Shown here piece by piece: positions 6,006 to 6,977 of a DNA stretch of 6,977 bases (position 1 is its first letter; each line of letters starts with the position of its first letter). Position numbers and translations under genes: made by a program. The stretch is from contig JAKSDB010000152.1 of assembly GCA_022360415.1 (NCBI GenBank), positions 1 through 6,977 of the forward strand. The letters run 5' to 3'. Below the pieces are notes generated by a model. That model saw only the letters and a program-made list of their open reading frames with translations. It was not told the origin of the DNA and did no database searches. The DNA comes from Chlorobiales bacterium. GTDB lineage: Bacteria; Bacteroidota; Chlorobiia; Chlorobiales; Chlorobiaceae.

Positions 6006-6398
6006 ATGATTGATCAAGCCGGTTTCTACGAAGCCAAACTCAACTATGAGACCGATTCGTGGGATGTATACGAGGCCCTTGAGAATTCAGAGGGAATCAT
6101 TGTCATCGATGCCCGGTCGAGCGAGGCATATGCAAAAGAGCATATTCCTGCTGCCATCAATATTCCGCATCGCACAATTTCGGAAGAAACAACGGCACGT
6201 CTCGACAAGTCGATTGCCTATGTCACCTATTGCGACGGTATAGGGTGTAATGCTTCAACGAAGGGTGCGCTGAAAATGGCAAGGCTTGGGTTCAAGGTCA
6301 AAGAGTTGCTTGGGGGACTGGACTGGTGGAAGCGCGACGGTTATGCCACTGAAGGGTCTGAAGGCAATGAAGGAAAGACACTGACGTGCGGATGTTAG
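6006..6398 (+). CDS. Single-domain rhodanese-like protein with Cys-Gly-Cys tail
   Basis: This 130-residue protein has one rhodanese fold (about residues 15-115), a family that carries sulfur as a cysteine persulfide. Visible marks are VIDARSSEAYAKEHIPAAINIP (about 33-54, shown as two parts: VIDARSSEAY and EHIPAAINIP), then VTYCDGIGCNAST with likely catalytic Cys76, and GGLDWW (103-108) near the end of the fold. The active-site loop is longer than in GlpE-type enzymes and contains a second Cys (Cys81). After the domain a Gly/Glu-rich linker leads to a terminal CGC (Cys128, Cys130). The start is ATG 6006 because AGGAG lies eight bases upstream; an upstream in-frame extension to 5937 would overlap the 36-residue gene. 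No signal peptide is present, so it is cytoplasmic. The catalytic assignment is inferred from alignment; the substrate is unknown. Confidence 0.92.
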   Translation: MIDQAGFYEAKLNYETDSWDVYEALENSEGIIVIDARSSEAYAKEHIPAAINIPHRTISEETTARLDKSIAYVTYCDGIGCNASTKGALKMARLGFKVKELLGGLDWWKRDGYATEGSEGNEGKTLTCGC

Positions 6399-6481
6399 CA
6401 TTTTGCTCTTTCGTCCCTTTTCTTTTTGCCCCCTTGGAAATAGAGCATCTCCCCAAAGTTACCTTCAGTTAAAACACAAAG

Positions 6482-6512
6482 GCAGGGTACTGATACAGAA
6501 CCCTGCTTTTTT
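6482..6512 (+). terminator. Intrinsic terminator after the rhodanese gene
   Basis: GCAGGGT (6482-6488) and ACCCTGC (6500-6506) form a perfect seven-pair stem around an eleven-base loop, followed directly by six T (6507-6512). It lies 84 bases after the rhodanese stop and should end the small-protein/rhodanese transcript. Flanking CACAA and TTGTG words could extend the pairing. Confidence 0.85.
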
Positions 6513-6568
6513 CTTGTGATTCTCAATCTTGGTTGTTGAACGGCAGAATATGAGGAGGAATATCAGGA

Positions 6569-6631
6569 ATGAGGAAGTATACAACAATGTTATTGATTGT
6601 TCGATGTATATTATTTGTATTATCTTGTTGA
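6569..6631 (+). pseudogene. 20-codon ORF resembling a bare lipoprotein signal peptide
   Basis: ATG 6569 opens a frame of 20 codons: MRKYTT, a hydrophobic core (MLLIV then CILFV), and LSC immediately followed by TGA. This is the layout of a lipoprotein signal peptide with the stop placed right after the lipobox Cys. AGGAGG lies ten bases upstream, with a second AGGA next to the ATG. Reading through the TGA gives about 21 more basic residues (KKMSCKAKGRTRK...) before a TAA, so a short lipoprotein gene broken by a nonsense change is possible. It could also be chance, since AT-rich DNA readily encodes hydrophobic residues. An overlapping 32-codon frame (6550-6648) starts with an ATG whose codons use the AGGAGG itself, which makes it less likely. 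Confidence 0.25.
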
Positions 6632-6740
6632 AAGAAAATGAGTTGTAAGGCAAAAGGCAGGACGCGAAAGACCACCATAGCGGCCATTGGGGATTAATTG
6701 TACTTATGGTCTAAGCGGTGTTTAACTTTGGAGGAGAACC

Positions 6741-6977
6741 ATGAAAAAACCTGAATACTTGGCATCTGGCGAGCTTGCTCGTTTGGTCCCGGTGGCAACA
6801 AAGCCTGAACTTCGGAACACCTGTGTTACCTGTGCTATGCTCATGGCAGTGGAGGAATTTGCCGAAGCTCTGTTGGGGCCATTGGGAGCACCAACAGGAA
6901 AGCGTGCAAAGGTGCGGATTTGGATGGAACCTGTTTTCAAATCTGCCAAGAATGACAACAATGATCGTCCTGATGCA
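6741..6977 (+). CDS. N-terminal fragment of a possible PD-(D/E)XK-nuclease-like protein
   Basis: ATG 6741 opens a frame that runs off the window after 79 codons. GGAGGAG lies five bases before the ATG, an excellent ribosome binding site. The N-terminus has YLASGELARLVPVAT, a segment with CVTCAMLMAVEEFAEALL, then GAPTGKRAKVRIWMEPVF and RPDA at the very edge. From memory, this pattern (GELARL.PV, then a helix, then GKR.K....EVVF and RPDG) is the start of an uncharacterised family of several hundred residues. In that family RPD would be the PD of a PD-(D/E)XK nuclease core, with a V-E-A-K strand expected shortly after. That strand is not visible here, so the nuclease assignment is tentative. A CxxC (Cys28, Cys31) is present, but nothing shows that it binds metal. 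No promoter is certain. Confidence 0.55.
   Translation, partial: MKKPEYLASGELARLVPVATKPELRNTCVTCAMLMAVEEFAEALLGPLGAPTGKRAKVRIWMEPVFKSAKNDNNDRPDA

Larger units (their letters stand above)
6399..6740. other. AT-rich intergenic region
   Basis: This stretch of 342 bases holds an intrinsic terminator (6482-6512), a short signal-peptide-like ORF (6569-6631) and a 92-base leader-like segment before the final gene. From about 6515 to 6650 the sequence is clearly more AT-rich than its neighbours, which may mark a junction with more recently acquired DNA. A minus-strand frame at 6465-6653 is a chance ORF that runs through the terminator. Confidence 0.6.

Noticed and set aside
6593..6623. TTGATT and TATTAT as a promoter for the last gene
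   Set aside because: The spacing of 19 and the AT-rich background make a chance match likely.
6465..6653. Minus-strand 62-codon frame rich in Ile, Phe and Ser
   Set aside because: It runs through the intrinsic terminator at 6482-6512, and its hydrophobic look comes from AT-rich DNA.
6651..6740. Possible c-di-GMP (GEMM-I) or other riboswitch in the leader of the last gene
   Set aside because: GGACGCGAAAGACC slightly recalls the GEMM core, but the flanking stem and the tetraloop receptor part are missing; only a weak ACCATA/TATGGT pairing is seen.
1..6977. CRISPR array, tRNA, rRNA, transposase or integrase genes
   Set aside because: No regularly spaced repeats, no cloverleaf-like segments and no transposase or integrase motifs were seen on either strand.

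Overview
The window is a stretch of bacterial chromosome (GC close to 50% by eye) from a Gram-negative-type organism. The evidence for a Gram-negative cell is a lipoprotein-type signal peptide on a methionine sulfoxide reductase and several small membrane proteins. The style of the proteins (DUF255 protein, MsrB-MsrA lipoprotein, rhodanese with a Cys-Gly-Cys tail) suggests a green sulfur bacterium (Chlorobiota). That is an impression from protein style; no marker gene here proves it.

Left part (1-2572): the 3' end of a small Gly/Ala-rich membrane protein with a His/acidic tail is followed after 30 bases by a second small Gly-rich membrane protein (169-411). These meet, tail to tail and 7 bases apart, a long minus-strand gene for a YyaL/SPATA20-type thioredoxin-fold protein (419-2572). 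Across a 128-base divergent region lies a plus-strand gene for a fused MsrB-MsrA methionine sulfoxide reductase with a lipobox (2701-3699). The two divergent genes both encode thiol-redox-type proteins, so a shared role in repairing oxidised envelope proteins is plausible but inferred.

Middle (3700-5428): a 190-base intergenic stretch between convergent genes holds a palindromic element bracketed by two imperfect 31-32 bp direct repeats. Beyond it a minus-strand gene encodes a 511-residue SAM-dependent methyltransferase with a methyltransferase regulatory domain, starting at TTG with a good ribosome binding site.

Right part (5429-6977): a 435-base non-coding stretch carries a long perfect-core inverted repeat (5637-5671) and a probable promoter. 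These precede a two-gene unit: a 36-residue single-span membrane protein not normally called by gene finders (5864-5974) and a small rhodanese ending in Cys-Gly-Cys (6006-6398). A clear intrinsic terminator closes the unit (6482-6512). An AT-rich gap follows, containing an odd 20-codon ORF that looks like a bare lipoprotein signal peptide. The last gene (6741 to the window end) is cut off. Its visible N-terminus resembles an uncharacterised PD-(D/E)XK-nuclease-like family, a tentative call.

No rRNA, tRNA, CRISPR array, transposase or phage structural gene was seen. Most of the window is ordinary housekeeping content. The parts that deserve a second look are the palindromic repeat, the 5637-5671 dyad, the short unannotated ORFs and the truncated gene at the right edge.
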